IMG/VR virus record: IMGVR_UViG_3300031552_000001
Location: 1-64,000 of that record
Reading direction: 5' to 3' (one strand)
DNA length: 64,000 nt
From: a virus
Shown: one piece after another, positions 15,237 to 23,364 of the stretch
Layout: every line of letters starts with the position of its first letter
Position numbering within the stretch: the first letter of the stretch is position 1
Program-made: the position numbers and the translations under genes
Notes under the pieces: generated by a model
The model's input: only the letters and a program-made list of their open reading frames with translations
Databases searched by the model: none
Told to the model about the DNA's origin: nothing

Positions 15237-15929
15237 ATGAAGCATCTTGATGAATTAAAACGGTTCTATCGTCAGCTAGACGGGAAAGTAAAATACACAC
15301 TCAAGAGGGAGAAAATAAAAATCTCATGTAAACCAAAGTGCAATCACTGCTGCTCTCTGCTAACTACCATCCATGCGTTAGAAGGTGTCTTCCTAGCGCG
15401 CGAAGTGCTGCGACGAAAGGATTGGTGGTCTATCGCTAAAAAGGCCAGAGTGGCCGCTGTAAAGGGAGAAGAGGTAGGGGCTAGCAGAAGAGAGTACTTC
15501 AACGCAGGTATTCCATGCCCTCTTCTCGGAGAAACAGGCCTTTGCAGCCTTTATCAAAGCAGGCCGGCTGCATGCCGGCTGCACATGGTAGTTTCTGAAC
15601 CAGACCTTTGTAGCCCATCTAACCAAAATGCAACAACATGCGCCGTAAACACCTCTACATACCTGGCATTGTTTCTGAAGAGATGTATCGAGATTTCTGG
15701 AATCGAGATGGTAGTAGCGCCTTTACCCCTCATGTTGTTGTTTTGTATGGAGAGAGGAGCAACAAAAGAAAATAGTAAGGAACTTCTACCGCTGATTGAA
15801 GGGCTGCCCACCCCCATTCAATGGGCTATGCGTGCCGCTTCCAATGACGATTGGGGGAAGGAGTTGAGTACGTCAGAGCAAAACGCTATGCGGGCAGCTT
15901 ACCTACAAGTATTCAAAGATGGGGTGTAG
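15237..15929 (+). CDS. YkgJ-family cysteine-cluster protein
   Basis: 230 aa. CKPKCNHCC (near residue 31), a later CPLLGETGLCSLY and RPAACRLH segment (near 95-115) and further cysteines match the YkgJ/Fe-S oxidoreductase-like family, which binds zinc or an iron-sulfur cluster through eight cysteines. The C-terminal half is helical and more variable. The family has no firmly established activity. In phages it occurs as an isolated accessory gene, as here. Confidence 0.7.
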   Translation: MKHLDELKRFYRQLDGKVKYTLKREKIKISCKPKCNHCCSLLTTIHALEGVFLAREVLRRKDWWSIAKKARVAAVKGEEVGASRREYFNAGIPCPLLGETGLCSLYQSRPAACRLHMVVSEPDLCSPSNQNATTCAVNTSTYLALFLKRCIEISGIEMVVAPLPLMLLFCMERGATKENSKELLPLIEGLPTPIQWAMRAASNDDWGKELSTSEQNAMRAAYLQVFKDGV

Positions 15930-15935
15930 CCTTTC

Positions 15936-16247
15936 CTAAAAATCAGACGGGTCGGGGCCGCGACCAGTAAGGTCTAGCAAAATCTCTAGAGCTAAGGCAC
16001 TAAGATCTGCGTAAGTAGCGTCTAGCCTTCCGTCTCTCCTCCATAAAGCTTTTACGGTAGGCGATAAAGACCGGCCGTCTTCTGAAGAAGGGCCGTCGTA
16101 CGTAAACGATAAGACACACTCGCTCAACGTTCCTTCTTTTGCGTGCTTCAGTGCAGCCTCTAGATATTCCACCATTTCTGGAGGAACCTTTTCTCCGGTA
16201 GGAAAGGGAACCACTTTTATAGATCCTTGTTTTTTGACCTTCTTCAT
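15936..16247 (-). CDS. Hypothetical protein
   Basis: 103 aa on the minus strand, converging on the YkgJ-like gene and divergent from the gene at 16302. The N-terminus is basic (MKKVKKQGSIKVV); the rest holds an acidic helix and a possible beta hairpin. No clear ribosome-binding site precedes the ATG, so the start is uncertain. No family recognised. Confidence 0.5.
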   Translation of the reverse strand: MKKVKKQGSIKVVPFPTGEKVPPEMVEYLEAALKHAKEGTLSECVLSFTYDGPSSEDGRSLSPTVKALWRRDGRLDATYADLSALALEILLDLTGRGPDPSDF

Positions 16248-16301
16248 TTTTTCTGTGTAACGTGCAGCCTAGTTTTTGGCAAGGCACTTAAGGGAGAGTT
16301 C

Positions 16302-16829
16302 ATGAGTTCTAAATGCAGCCCCGATTGCCCTGGGTGGGGAGTTTTCAATGATACAAATGAAATACAAAGATGTGAGTCGTGTGCGAGATTTGACAGCGAC
16401 GAGGAAGCAGTCTCCCATGTTCTGAAACTAGAGTGGCTAGACTCTTTGAGGGGACTAAACGAAACAGTAAAAGCTGCACTGGGCGGCCTACCTCCCTTGT
16501 TAAGAATCTTGGAAGAGAAGGCAAAAGAAAACGGGTCAGATAAGTCTCACTATTTATTTACTAGGGCTAAAGACTACTTATCTGAACTAGAAGAGGCTCA
16601 ACGCGTTAGCAAAAGTGATTCTCTAAGACTAGAGTTTGCTAGGATACTGTCCGCGCTCGAGCAGTCGGTGACAAATAAACAAATTAATCATTTGATAAGT
16701 ACATTGGGCATAGAAGTAACTCGTCTGCGCTCAAGGTTCATGCTGGCGAAAACTTTGGTTCGAAATTCCGCAGAAGGGATTACAGAAGAAGAAAAAATAC
16801 TAGCTTCAGAGGGCAATAAACGAGACTGA
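16302..16829 (+). CDS. Hypothetical protein with N-terminal zinc motif
   Basis: 175 aa from ATG 16302 (AGGGAGAG upstream). The N-terminus CSPDCPGWGVFND with CESCARF is a short two-knuckle cysteine motif found at the start of many phage proteins, followed by a helical body with coiled-coil character. Function unknown. It points away from the gene at 16247, so a divergent promoter region lies between them. Confidence 0.6.
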   Translation: MSSKCSPDCPGWGVFNDTNEIQRCESCARFDSDEEAVSHVLKLEWLDSLRGLNETVKAALGGLPPLLRILEEKAKENGSDKSHYLFTRAKDYLSELEEAQRVSKSDSLRLEFARILSALEQSVTNKQINHLISTLGIEVTRLRSRFMLAKTLVRNSAEGITEEEKILASEGNKRD

Positions 16830-16853
16830 AAACTGGCTTATAAACGGCGGCTC

Positions 16854-17183
16854 TTACGGGCCGCCTCGTCTCTTGCTTCTAGCTGCACTCGCGGCACTGA
16901 CTTTATTTAGCTCCTCTGCGGCTTGCTCTACTGTCCTAGACAGCCCGTTCAAAAGATCTTTTACGTCAGCTTGAAAGTGCTCCATGGACTCTGTACCTTG
17001 CTTTACGGATGCCGCAAAGTGCTTCATATGTTCCCCTACAACCTTGGATACAACCATAGATACTCTACCTTCCAACAGAGTAATCCTCCTTTCTACATCC
17101 GCCATGCGCTGGTCTAGGCTGATCACCTTATTTTCAATAAAGTCGTCTTCAGACGGGGTCAAAGTGGAACAATGATCAGACAT
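16854..17183 (-). CDS. Coiled-coil protein
   Basis: 109 aa, minus strand, with AGGAGT upstream. Heptad-like leucine and valine spacing from residue 20 to 95 (DQRMADVERRITLLEGRV) indicates a long coiled coil; the C-terminus is basic (RSKRRGG). It may be a structural or membrane-adjacent adaptor. It is the last gene of a minus-strand group running from 20136 down to 16854. Confidence 0.6.
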   Translation of the reverse strand: MSDHCSTLTPSEDDFIENKVISLDQRMADVERRITLLEGRVSMVVSKVVGEHMKHFAASVKQGTESMEHFQADVKDLLNGLSRTVEQAAEELNKVSAASAARSKRRGGP

Positions 17184-17223
17184 CTAAAGACTCCTAGTGA
17201 AAGTAGTAAGGGCTTGCCAATAT

Positions 17224-17706
17224 CTACTTGATTACGCCCCCCACCGCTGAAGCAATCAACGAAGGCATGCCTTGAAACACTCTTGCCGCTTCTTCTATTC
17301 TAGATGCAAACACCTTATGGGTAGAGGTGGAAAGCTCGAAAAGGTACAACTGGGCTTCTTCATAATCTCCAGCCTCATACGCTTGCTGTGCGAGCGCTAA
17401 GTTTAACTGCTCTCTGCTTATAAGCCCTTGAGTTACCAACCAGTTACCAAACCTAACCTCGTAATACTCATCCGCCGCCTCAACAAGAAGTTTTTTCGGA
17501 ATTCCCATTCCTGCTAAGACATCTACAAGCCTACGCTTAGGGCGAACTGAAGAAGCCTCTACCCTTTTTTCTGTTCGCTGGTCAGCAGAGTTACCACGAC
17601 TTGAATAGCCGATTGTATTGCCGACAGCACTGCTGCCTGGGATACCAGGGCGTCCGCTATCTTCTTGTCCGTTTCTTGCCTCTGTTTTATGTCGTTGACC
17701 GTCCAT
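17224..17706 (-). CDS. MshEN-like domain protein, overlapping start
   Basis: Up to 160 aa. The first 49 codons overlap the end of the next upstream gene in another frame. The N-terminus is basic and unstructured. Residues about 80-115 contain FGNWLVTQGLISREQLNLAL, which resembles the MshEN/T2SSE N-terminal module (LGELLVxxGxISxEQL), a helical domain that binds cyclic-di-GMP in some ATPases. The ATG at 17706 has a GGGAG site, but a later start cannot be excluded. Function unknown. Confidence 0.5.
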   Translation of the reverse strand: MDGQRHKTEARNGQEDSGRPGIPGSSAVGNTIGYSSRGNSADQRTEKRVEASSVRPKRRLVDVLAGMGIPKKLLVEAADEYYEVRFGNWLVTQGLISREQLNLALAQQAYEAGDYEEAQLYLFELSTSTHKVFASRIEEAARVFQGMPSLIASAVGGVIK

Positions 17707-17909
17707 TGATAGTGCTCCCGTTGGATCTTTTCGAATTTTTCATCCCTCTTAACAATCTCCCGGTCTTTTTTTCCTACAGCTTTCCATAAGACATAGACAG
17801 CAATGCTCAACCCGGCTATGCACACGCAAGCACACAATATCACCGCGGCTATGACCCCTCCGCGCTCCAACATTGGAAGGGCTGCATGAGTAGTAGCTAC
17901 TGGGTCCAT
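17559..17909 (-). CDS. Membrane-anchored coiled-coil protein
   Basis: 116 aa with GAGGAAG upstream. A transmembrane helix spans residues about 19-44 (VIAAVILCACVCIAGLSIAV), followed by a charged coiled coil (KKDREIVKRDEKFEKIQREH) and a hydrophobic C-terminal segment. This layout resembles inner-membrane spanins or phage holin-like accessory proteins, but no lysis cassette is nearby, so the role is open. Its 3-prime 148 bases overlap the next gene in a different frame. Confidence 0.6.
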   Translation of the reverse strand: MDPVATTHAALPMLERGGVIAAVILCACVCIAGLSIAVYVLWKAVGKKDREIVKRDEKFEKIQREHYQWTVNDIKQRQETDKKIADALVSQAAVLSAIQSAIQVVVTLLTSEQKKG

Positions 17910-17939
17910 GTTCTATTTACTTCCTCATAACGGGCGCTG

Positions 17940-18236
17940 CTATACAGGTACCCTCTCTAACTTACTCTTAAGAGCGCGTTCAGCCGCTTTTGCTAGTCGC
18001 TGTTTATTAATGCTTACACACCTTTTGCACATTTTCGTCTCTTTCCCTTCGGTACGGGTGAGACGGCTAAGCAATTGAACAAAGCTCTCTACGCTTTCTG
18101 CTGTAGCTGAAAACCACATACTTTTACGCTTTGCCTGACAAATAACAGTAACGGGCTCATCTCTCGACATGTCATCAGCGGATGCTATTTTGGTGACGTG
18201 CCATGTGCCCTTCAGGTCCATCCCAAAAACGATCAT
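17940..18236 (-). CDS. Hypothetical protein
   Basis: 98 aa. Start and upstream stop overlap as ATGA, so it is coupled to the gene at 18233-18760. The N-terminal half looks like a beta-sheet (VTVICQAKRKSMWFSA) and the C-terminal half is basic and helical with MCKRC. No recognised family. Confidence 0.55.
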   Translation of the reverse strand: MIVFGMDLKGTWHVTKIASADDMSRDEPVTVICQAKRKSMWFSATAESVESFVQLLSRLTRTEGKETKMCKRCVSINKQRLAKAAERALKSKLERVPV

Positions 18237-18760
18237 TCGATACCTACAGGGATTAGCGTTCGATCAGAATAAGTTGCGCAGTCAGCCACACTCATTGACT
18301 TCTTGTACGATCCCGACATGGTGACCAGAACAGTACCCGGAGTTCGTACAAAAGAGGTCTCAATAACAGGTCCGTTCGACAATTCAGATGCAATGTTACG
18401 GACAAACGAATCGAAACCGGCGACTTCTCCATTTACTAAGCAGAATGGATCCCAGCGCGTAAATTGTGTGCCAGGCTCCCCACCAGGAGTATACGGCCTG
18501 CCCGCAGCGAGGAGGGCCTGTATAGCGGCGCCTGTTATGGGATCGTACGTATACGTCGTACAACACACCTGTTCGCCAACGTGGGCACAGTCAACGTGAT
18601 TTATTCGCTCTGCCACTACTCCGCTGGGGGCTCTAGCCATCACACTCGTAACGAATGTGCTACGTTGGGTGGGCGTAAGCTGAACAGGAGTTATGGGCCA
18701 CGCCACTTGAGGCTCGCCCGGGGCAGAAACAAAAATAGACAAAGCAATAATAGCAATCAT
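18233..18760 (-). CDS. Secreted protein
   Basis: 175 aa. The N-terminus MIAIIALSIFVSAPG is a probable signal peptide, though it lacks a positive N-region. The mature part has five cysteines (including VCCTTYTY) likely to form disulfides, which fits a periplasmic or surface location. Together with its two upstream neighbours it makes a three-gene set of exported proteins. No family recognised. Confidence 0.55.
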   Translation of the reverse strand: MIAIIALSIFVSAPGEPQVAWPITPVQLTPTQRSTFVTSVMARAPSGVVAERINHVDCAHVGEQVCCTTYTYDPITGAAIQALLAAGRPYTPGGEPGTQFTRWDPFCLVNGEVAGFDSFVRNIASELSNGPVIETSFVRTPGTVLVTMSGSYKKSMSVADCATYSDRTLIPVGIE

Positions 18761-18769
18761 GGTATCCCT

Positions 18770-19624
18770 CTAGAAGAAAGTACAAGCAGTTGTTTCATCG
18801 GTCGCGCGGACCCAATCATACGTCGAATCATCTGTGATGCCGTGACAAACGCAAACCTCTGCTGGAGCACCGTCGTCTGTATCATTGATGTACCAGCGTT
18901 GTGGGCCTGCTGTGGTTGCGTCGCAGGCGTACGGCTCGGCGGGCGCATCGTTTTCGATCATGCCGTCGCCAATTGGCTTCCAGCCGGTGTTGCCGGTGCC
19001 AGATACTTTTTGCCAGAAGGTCTTTCCATACCCTCCGGTCGACACACTAAAAATTGATCCTATGCCGGCTGTAACCGAGCCTTCTGGCTCGGTGGCCGTC
19101 ATCTGCCACGAGGGGTAAGTTAGTTTGCCAATCCCTATCGCATCTCCATATATGACGCGTGCAACTATATCCGCATACGCGGAATCGTCCCCGGATCGAA
19201 ACCATATTTGCGCTCCAGATTTTTTGATCATCGGGCAAGCCGCTGTAGTGCATCCAAGCTGGATGCCCGTGAAGTCAGTTCCGGCGTTGTTGATAAGGAG
19301 AATGTATCCATCTACTGGGGATCGCATAAGAGATCTGCTGGCCCAACCAAGTCGAAAATCTGACAAAAAGTACGCGCCGGATATGTCCCAATAGACAGTA
19401 GGGGTTCCGCCGACGTACAGCCTAACCAAATCGTCAGACGGCGCAATCCAATACGTGTCGAGATCAGCGTCGAGCGTGAGCCTGTTGCCCGACAGGTTAA
19501 TGTCGCCGGACACGGTGCCACCCGAACTGAAATCAGGGGGCGTATACTCATATTGTATGGGCCCGCCAAAAGCAGCAGAGGGCTGCATCAGCCAGAACAA
19601 AACTAAAAGAAGGGCTCTTTTCAT
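18770..19624 (-). CDS. Secreted tail-fibre-like protein
   Basis: 284 aa with a clear signal peptide (MKRALLLVLFWLMQPSAAFGG). The body is rich in Gly, Thr and Asp, with repeated short beta segments and GNTGWKPIG near residue 215, a phrase common in tail-fibre and pectate-lyase-like phage proteins. Several cysteines lie at the C-terminus. A signal peptide is unusual for a virion fibre, so this may be an exported surface-modifying or decoy protein. GC content looks higher than in the flanking genes. Confidence 0.5.
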   Translation of the reverse strand: MKRALLLVLFWLMQPSAAFGGPIQYEYTPPDFSSGGTVSGDINLSGNRLTLDADLDTYWIAPSDDLVRLYVGGTPTVYWDISGAYFLSDFRLGWASRSLMRSPVDGYILLINNAGTDFTGIQLGCTTAACPMIKKSGAQIWFRSGDDSAYADIVARVIYGDAIGIGKLTYPSWQMTATEPEGSVTAGIGSIFSVSTGGYGKTFWQKVSGTGNTGWKPIGDGMIENDAPAEPYACDATTAGPQRWYINDTDDGAPAEVCVCHGITDDSTYDWVRATDETTACTFF

Positions 19625-19626
19625 TC

Positions 19627-20136
19627 CTATTTACCGCCTTTCACAGCCATTCCTACGTTCACTGTAAGGCTTTCATCGCCATCCGCCCCAGTAGGAACAA
19701 AATCGCACCCCACAATGGGGAAGCCCTCTATGTCCGCCCTAAACTCATAGCACGTAAGGCCTACACCAGGATCTTTGAACCACTTTCCATCAGTGAGCTC
19801 ACATACACCGTCTACGTACGTTTTGCATACTTGTACGGTATAAGGCTGGCCTCCTGATGTGTGATAGGCACTACAAGTAGACCTGAGGTCACTGACACTG
19901 CCATTAGCGTCATTGACGCACGCATACACTACCATGAGGCCATAAATCCCCATTATCGCAGGGGAGGATACTGACACAGTAAAACTTCTCGTCGTGGACA
20001 GGTCCAGGCCGTCGATTACAGTTCCTTTAAATTCATAGGCGTTTTTGGGGCCGGCTACTGCCATAGCGTGTGAGGGAAAAAGCAATACTATCGCCGCAAG
20101 AAGGCAAAGTAGGAATTTGTAGGGCGTGTTCGGCAT
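19627..20136 (-). CDS. Secreted cysteine-containing protein
   Basis: 169 aa, first gene of the exported set, with AGGAGG upstream. A textbook signal peptide (FLLCLLAAIVLLFPSHAMA) covers residues about 8-26. The mature domain has six cysteines and alternating beta strands, suggesting a disulfide-bonded periplasmic or extracellular domain. No family recognised. Confidence 0.6.
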   Translation of the reverse strand: MPNTPYKFLLCLLAAIVLLFPSHAMAVAGPKNAYEFKGTVIDGLDLSTTRSFTVSVSSPAIMGIYGLMVVYACVNDANGSVSDLRSTCSAYHTSGGQPYTVQVCKTYVDGVCELTDGKWFKDPGVGLTCYEFRADIEGFPIVGCDFVPTGADGDESLTVNVGMAVKGGK

Positions 20137-20242
20137 AAGTCCTCCTAGTGACCCATTTTCGTGGTAAGTAGGGAGTTCACTCGCTGAGTGTAGCTCATTA
20201 ACCGCCGTGTAAGAATCACAAGTTGTATGAAAGGAGAAAGAG

Positions 20243-20476
20243 ATGTCATCAGGCTATGAGGATACCGTAGATGTAGAATTCGACGAACTAATTCGACAGT
20301 CAAGTAAGGCGTTTCTTATCAGTGTGGAGGGGAAGGAAACGTGGGTAGCCAAAAGCAGGACAGAGAACTCCGAGGAGCTCGAAAATCAGCTCTTACTTCC
20401 TCCTGAAGACAGAAGCGTCTTCACCATCATTGTTCCTAGATGGTTAGCTAAAGACAATGGATGGTGCGATGAATGA
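20243..20476 (+). CDS. Small hypothetical protein
   Basis: 77 aa with AAAGGAG upstream. The sequence (AFLISVEGKETWVAKSR, VPRWLAKDNGW) matches a small domain often found in phage genomes where a protein 'reads' like Lys/Arg-W-V/I-P-K-S; its role is not known. Divergent from the secreted-protein operon. Confidence 0.55.
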   Translation: MSSGYEDTVDVEFDELIRQSSKAFLISVEGKETWVAKSRTENSEELENQLLLPPEDRSVFTIIVPRWLAKDNGWCDE

Positions 20477-20477
20477 G

Positions 20478-20654
20478 TCACGCCGCTTTAGCTCTCACTA
20501 AAGACGGAGGGCGCATGCCCCACTGCTTAGCAAGACGACGAATGTGTTCTTTAAGAACATCACTCTGACTTGAAGCCCATTCTTGCTTTAGCTGCTGGAG
20601 CATTTTCCTCTGAGTCTCGGCTATGGCATCCCTCGGCACTACTTGGGTACTCAC
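20478..20654 (-). CDS. Small helical protein
   Basis: 58 aa on the minus strand from a GTG at 20654, preceded by AAGGAGGTGTACC, an excellent ribosome-binding site. The sequence is entirely helical (ETQRKMLQQLKQEWASS) with a basic C-terminus. It converges on the gene ending at 20476, leaving one base between stop codons. No family recognised. Confidence 0.65.
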   Translation of the reverse strand: MSTQVVPRDAIAETQRKMLQQLKQEWASSQSDVLKEHIRRLAKQWGMRPPSLVRAKAA

Positions 20655-20796
20655 GGTACACCTCCTTATACTCGTTAGAATACCACACTTAGTTCTATTT
20701 GTGTTGCTAAAAGCGTACTACATACATATAAATACACCGAAGGACATGTCGTCCTTATTTCAATTTCCGGCGTAAGAGCCAGTAAGGGAGACTAAA

Positions 20797-20997
20797 ATGG
20801 CTGAAGCTATTGTAGTGAACCAGAAGCAAAAGGAAGTATTAAACAAAGTTATGAAGCTCGGAGGAAAGGTGAGCCTAGCCGAAGTAGACAAACGAACGGC
20901 AGGAGCGCTAGAAACCCGAGGCTTAGTAAAGCTCAGCGAGAACAAGAAGGGGCAGTTTGTATCCCTGACGGCAAAAGGGAAGAAGCTCCTCAACTAA
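20797..20997 (+). CDS. Small winged-helix-like protein
   Basis: 66 aa. The order of a helix (EVLNKVMKLGG), a recognition-helix-like segment (EVDKRTAGALETRGLVKL) and a beta-wing ending SLTAKGKKLL is that of MarR/ArsR-type winged helices cut to the minimal DNA-binding part. It may be a small regulator. GGGAG supports the start. A large inverted repeat lies downstream. Confidence 0.6.
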   Translation: MAEAIVVNQKQKEVLNKVMKLGGKVSLAEVDKRTAGALETRGLVKLSENKKGQFVSLTAKGKKLLN

Positions 20998-21038
20998 TTG
21001 TTTCTAGTTCAATCATCGACAATGGAAATATGAAAGAA

Positions 21039-21129
21039 AGCAGCACAGCCGGCGCCGTTTAACTGCCTTACCTACCTGGAGTGTCTACTCAATGGAGAGA
21101 TTACCTTACGATTCGCCGGCTGTGCTGCT
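21039..21129. repeat. 16-bp perfect inverted repeat with 59-nt loop
   Basis: Arms 21039-21054 and 21114-21129 match exactly. It lies between convergent genes (stops at 20997 and 21180) and probably acts as a bidirectional terminator or RNA 3-prime structure. The arms lack T-runs. Confidence 0.7.
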
Positions 21130-21179
21130 CTCGAAATGTACTACTCTTTAATTTCCTAGTCAAACTGTTCCCAACGCGT

Positions 21180-21428
21180 TCATTCTACTCGGGGGGCAGG
21201 TTTCTTTCGCTTAGACTTAATGAACTCATACGCTTCTAGAAAATCCGGGTTAGAAGAGAGTTCCAGCAGCCTTTTATAGTCCAAGATAATTGCTTGGATG
21301 ACCCCTTGAAGGGGCGGTCGAACTCTTCGCTTCGACTTTTTCTCCATAAGCCGTTGCAGTGTTCTCAAGAAGCGCAGTTCTTTCTCTTCAAGTCGTATGA
21401 AAGTTCTTATACCTTTAGGTAACGGCAT
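21180..21428 (-). CDS. Small basic helical protein
   Basis: 82 aa with AGGAAGTG upstream. It is strongly basic (KKSKRRVRPPLQ) and helical; the N-terminal TFIRLEEKEL strand plus two helices could be a ribbon-helix-helix DNA-binding fold, but this is only suggestive. It stands alone on the minus strand among plus-strand genes. Confidence 0.5.
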   Translation of the reverse strand: MPLPKGIRTFIRLEEKELRFLRTLQRLMEKKSKRRVRPPLQGVIQAIILDYKRLLELSSNPDFLEAYEFIKSKRKKPAPRVE

Positions 21429-21509
21429 GACACTTCCTTATTTGGTAGCTAAAAAGTGTATCTACATAGTAGATTTCTTCACTCTAACGGAAAGGTAGAG
21501 GACTAGCCA

Positions 21510-21815
21510 ATGCCCAAGGACGAAGAAAGTATTCCCATCGAGATGACTGTAGATAATTTGGACACGCCCCAGGCGGCATCTACTTTAGCGGTACTTGCTG
21601 TCTTAGGCCTGAAAAAGTACGGGAGAGTTACTTTTGTAGTTCGGCCAGATCGAGGGGTAGCTTTTGCTAACCCGGCGCACGTAGACATTCACCCAGACGC
21701 AATAGAAGACTTAGCAGACCGGCCGCTTAGATTTGTTAGGCCCCTACTTGGAGATGGAAAACCGAAGTTTGTAGCTTGGAAAGACGGGGTGTTGTGGGAA
21801 GTAGAAATCGAATAG
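21510..21815 (+). CDS. Hypothetical protein
   Basis: 101 aa. Alternating strands (RVTFVVRPDRGVAFANPA) and an acidic helix suggest a small alpha/beta domain. It ends 52 bases before the ParB-like gene and may be cotranscribed with it. No family recognised. Confidence 0.55.
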   Translation: MPKDEESIPIEMTVDNLDTPQAASTLAVLAVLGLKKYGRVTFVVRPDRGVAFANPAHVDIHPDAIEDLADRPLRFVRPLLGDGKPKFVAWKDGVLWEVEIE

Positions 21816-21867
21816 CGGCTAGAACAACGGCCCTTATGTGAGAACTCACAAACAAACGGAGACCAGA

Positions 21868-22740
21868 ATGACCGTGAAGCCAAAAACAAAGAACAGAGGG
21901 AAGACCTTAGTGGCGTTGGTAAGTCAACTCGAAGTAGATAAGATCTTAAACGTTGAGCAGCCAAAAGACTTGGATGTGCTGGCTGACTCTATAAAGGCCC
22001 TCGGCGTAAGGCATAAACTTCAAGTAAGAAGAAAAAAAGGGAGCGATAAACTCTACATCATCGACGGAAGACGAAGATTCCTCGCTGCGAGCAAGGCCGG
22101 GCTTCGAAAAATAGAGGTAGTAGACCATGGGTACATGAAGGATGTTGATGCGATAACATTAGGGCACGCAGAAAACTTCCTACGCCGCAAAAACAGCAAA
22201 AAGGAAACCATTCACGCCTGTCGACTCCTCCGCAGTGAAAAATTAACTCACAAGGAAATAGCATCTAGGCTATTCTTGGGGGAGTCTACAGTTAGTGAAT
22301 ACCTGTCCATTTCTCGAGCATCGCCCAAAGTAAAAGAAGCTGTAGTCAAAAAGAAGTCAGAAGGCGGAGTGAGTATAAAAGAGGGCCTAAAGATTGCACA
22401 ACTAGGGAGGGAACAGCAAGACGAAGAGATACAAAAGAAGACAAAAGGAGTCGAACAACCAGCTAAGAGGGCTCAGTTACCCAAAATACTAACAAATAAG
22501 GCCGAGGTTACACCCCTTAGCCAAAATATGGGGGTTTTAATGCCAGGGGAAAAACTAAGAAACGACTACCGTCTAGCTTCCGACTACAAGGAGAGATGCC
22601 AAAAGCTGGAAGTTGAAGTTCAAAAACGGCTCAGAATGAACCCTAGCAACGCCAAACTTCAAGGAATGAGTTTAGCTATTGGAGTGCTGCGAGGAAAACT
22701 CACAGTAGAGGAGTCCCTTATCAACTGGGGCAAAATATAA
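21868..22740 (+). CDS. ParB/Spo0J-like DNA-binding protein
   Basis: 290 aa from ATG 21868 (CGGAGACC upstream). VDKILNVEQPKDLDVLADSI and DGRRRFLAASKAG (near residue 66) match the ParB N-terminal nuclease-like/CTPase fold, where the GRRR box binds nucleotide. LTHKEIASRLFLGESTVSEYL (near 125) is the central helix-turn-helix. The C-terminus is basic and may dimerise. Such proteins serve in DNA partition, gene regulation or, in phages, as DNA-binding nucleases. No ParA is visible in the window, but a large palindrome starts 22 bases after the stop. Confidence 0.7.
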   Translation: MTVKPKTKNRGKTLVALVSQLEVDKILNVEQPKDLDVLADSIKALGVRHKLQVRRKKGSDKLYIIDGRRRFLAASKAGLRKIEVVDHGYMKDVDAITLGHAENFLRRKNSKKETIHACRLLRSEKLTHKEIASRLFLGESTVSEYLSISRASPKVKEAVVKKKSEGGVSIKEGLKIAQLGREQQDEEIQKKTKGVEQPAKRAQLPKILTNKAEVTPLSQNMGVLMPGEKLRNDYRLASDYKERCQKLEVEVQKRLRMNPSNAKLQGMSLAIGVLRGKLTVEESLINWGKI

Positions 22741-22762
22741 GAGGTTTCTCTGATTTATGATG

Positions 22763-22819
22763 ATGTAGTCAAATGTAGTCATTCCTCGCCGAGTGAGGAA
22801 TGACTACATTTGACTACAT
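22763..22819. repeat. 25-bp perfect inverted repeat after the ParB-like gene
   Basis: 22763-22787 and 22795-22819 are perfect complements around the 7-nt loop GCCGAGT. Each arm contains ATGTAGTC twice in direct repeat (10-bp step), so four copies of the octamer are present in the whole element. It could be a terminator, but lacks a T-run. It could also be a ParB-type binding site. Confidence 0.8.
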
Positions 22820-22848
22820 GGTTCATGAAAGGTCACATGGAGCGCGTA

Positions 22849-23319
22849 ATGTCATCTTTTATTCAGAAGGTAGAGCCTGTTTTGGACCCGTCCGTAAGAG
22901 CCCTTTGTGCTAAAGCGTATGATGGACATCCGAAGGGGTGCCCGAATTTCCGAAAGAGAGAAACATGCCCTCCGTATGCTCCTTTATTTGAGGAAGTATT
23001 CAATCTCTCATATCCAGTGTATGCGATTGGAGAGAAGTTCAATCTAAAAGCTCATGAGGATAAGATGAGAGAGCTCCATCCGGAGTGGTCTTACAGACAA
23101 CTTACGTGCTGCTTGTACTGGCAAGGAAGCGTAAGAAAAAGGCTGAAAGAAGAGATTAAGAAGTTTCAAGCGGAGAGGGCAGGATTTATCTGTACGGACT
23201 GTCCAGAAGCTTTGGGGGTAAATGTCACAGCCACTTTAGGTTCTGTAGGAATAAAGCTAGAATGGCCGCCAACAACTTACGTCGTCAAAGTAGCATTTTG
23301 TGGGGCGCCAAAAGGATAA
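22849..23319 (+). CDS. Predicted metal-binding protein (DUF2284-like)
   Basis: 156 aa from ATG 22849, chosen because GGAG at 22839 is correctly spaced and earlier starts fall in or next to the large inverted repeat. GCPNFRKRETCPPYAP near residue 25 matches the cysteine signature of DUF2284-type metal-binding proteins; LTCCLYW and ICTDC add further cysteines. An iron-sulfur cluster or zinc site is likely. Substrate unknown. Confidence 0.6.
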   Translation: MSSFIQKVEPVLDPSVRALCAKAYDGHPKGCPNFRKRETCPPYAPLFEEVFNLSYPVYAIGEKFNLKAHEDKMRELHPEWSYRQLTCCLYWQGSVRKRLKEEIKKFQAERAGFICTDCPEALGVNVTATLGSVGIKLEWPPTTYVVKVAFCGAPKG

Positions 23320-23364
23320 GAGCAGCCGCTAGGTAAGCCCATTGCAAAGCTAAGGAGGACCGGC

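Noticed and set aside
17224-17909. Spanin pair (Rz/Rz1)
   Set aside because: The embedded frame lacks a lipobox and no endolysin or holin lies nearby.
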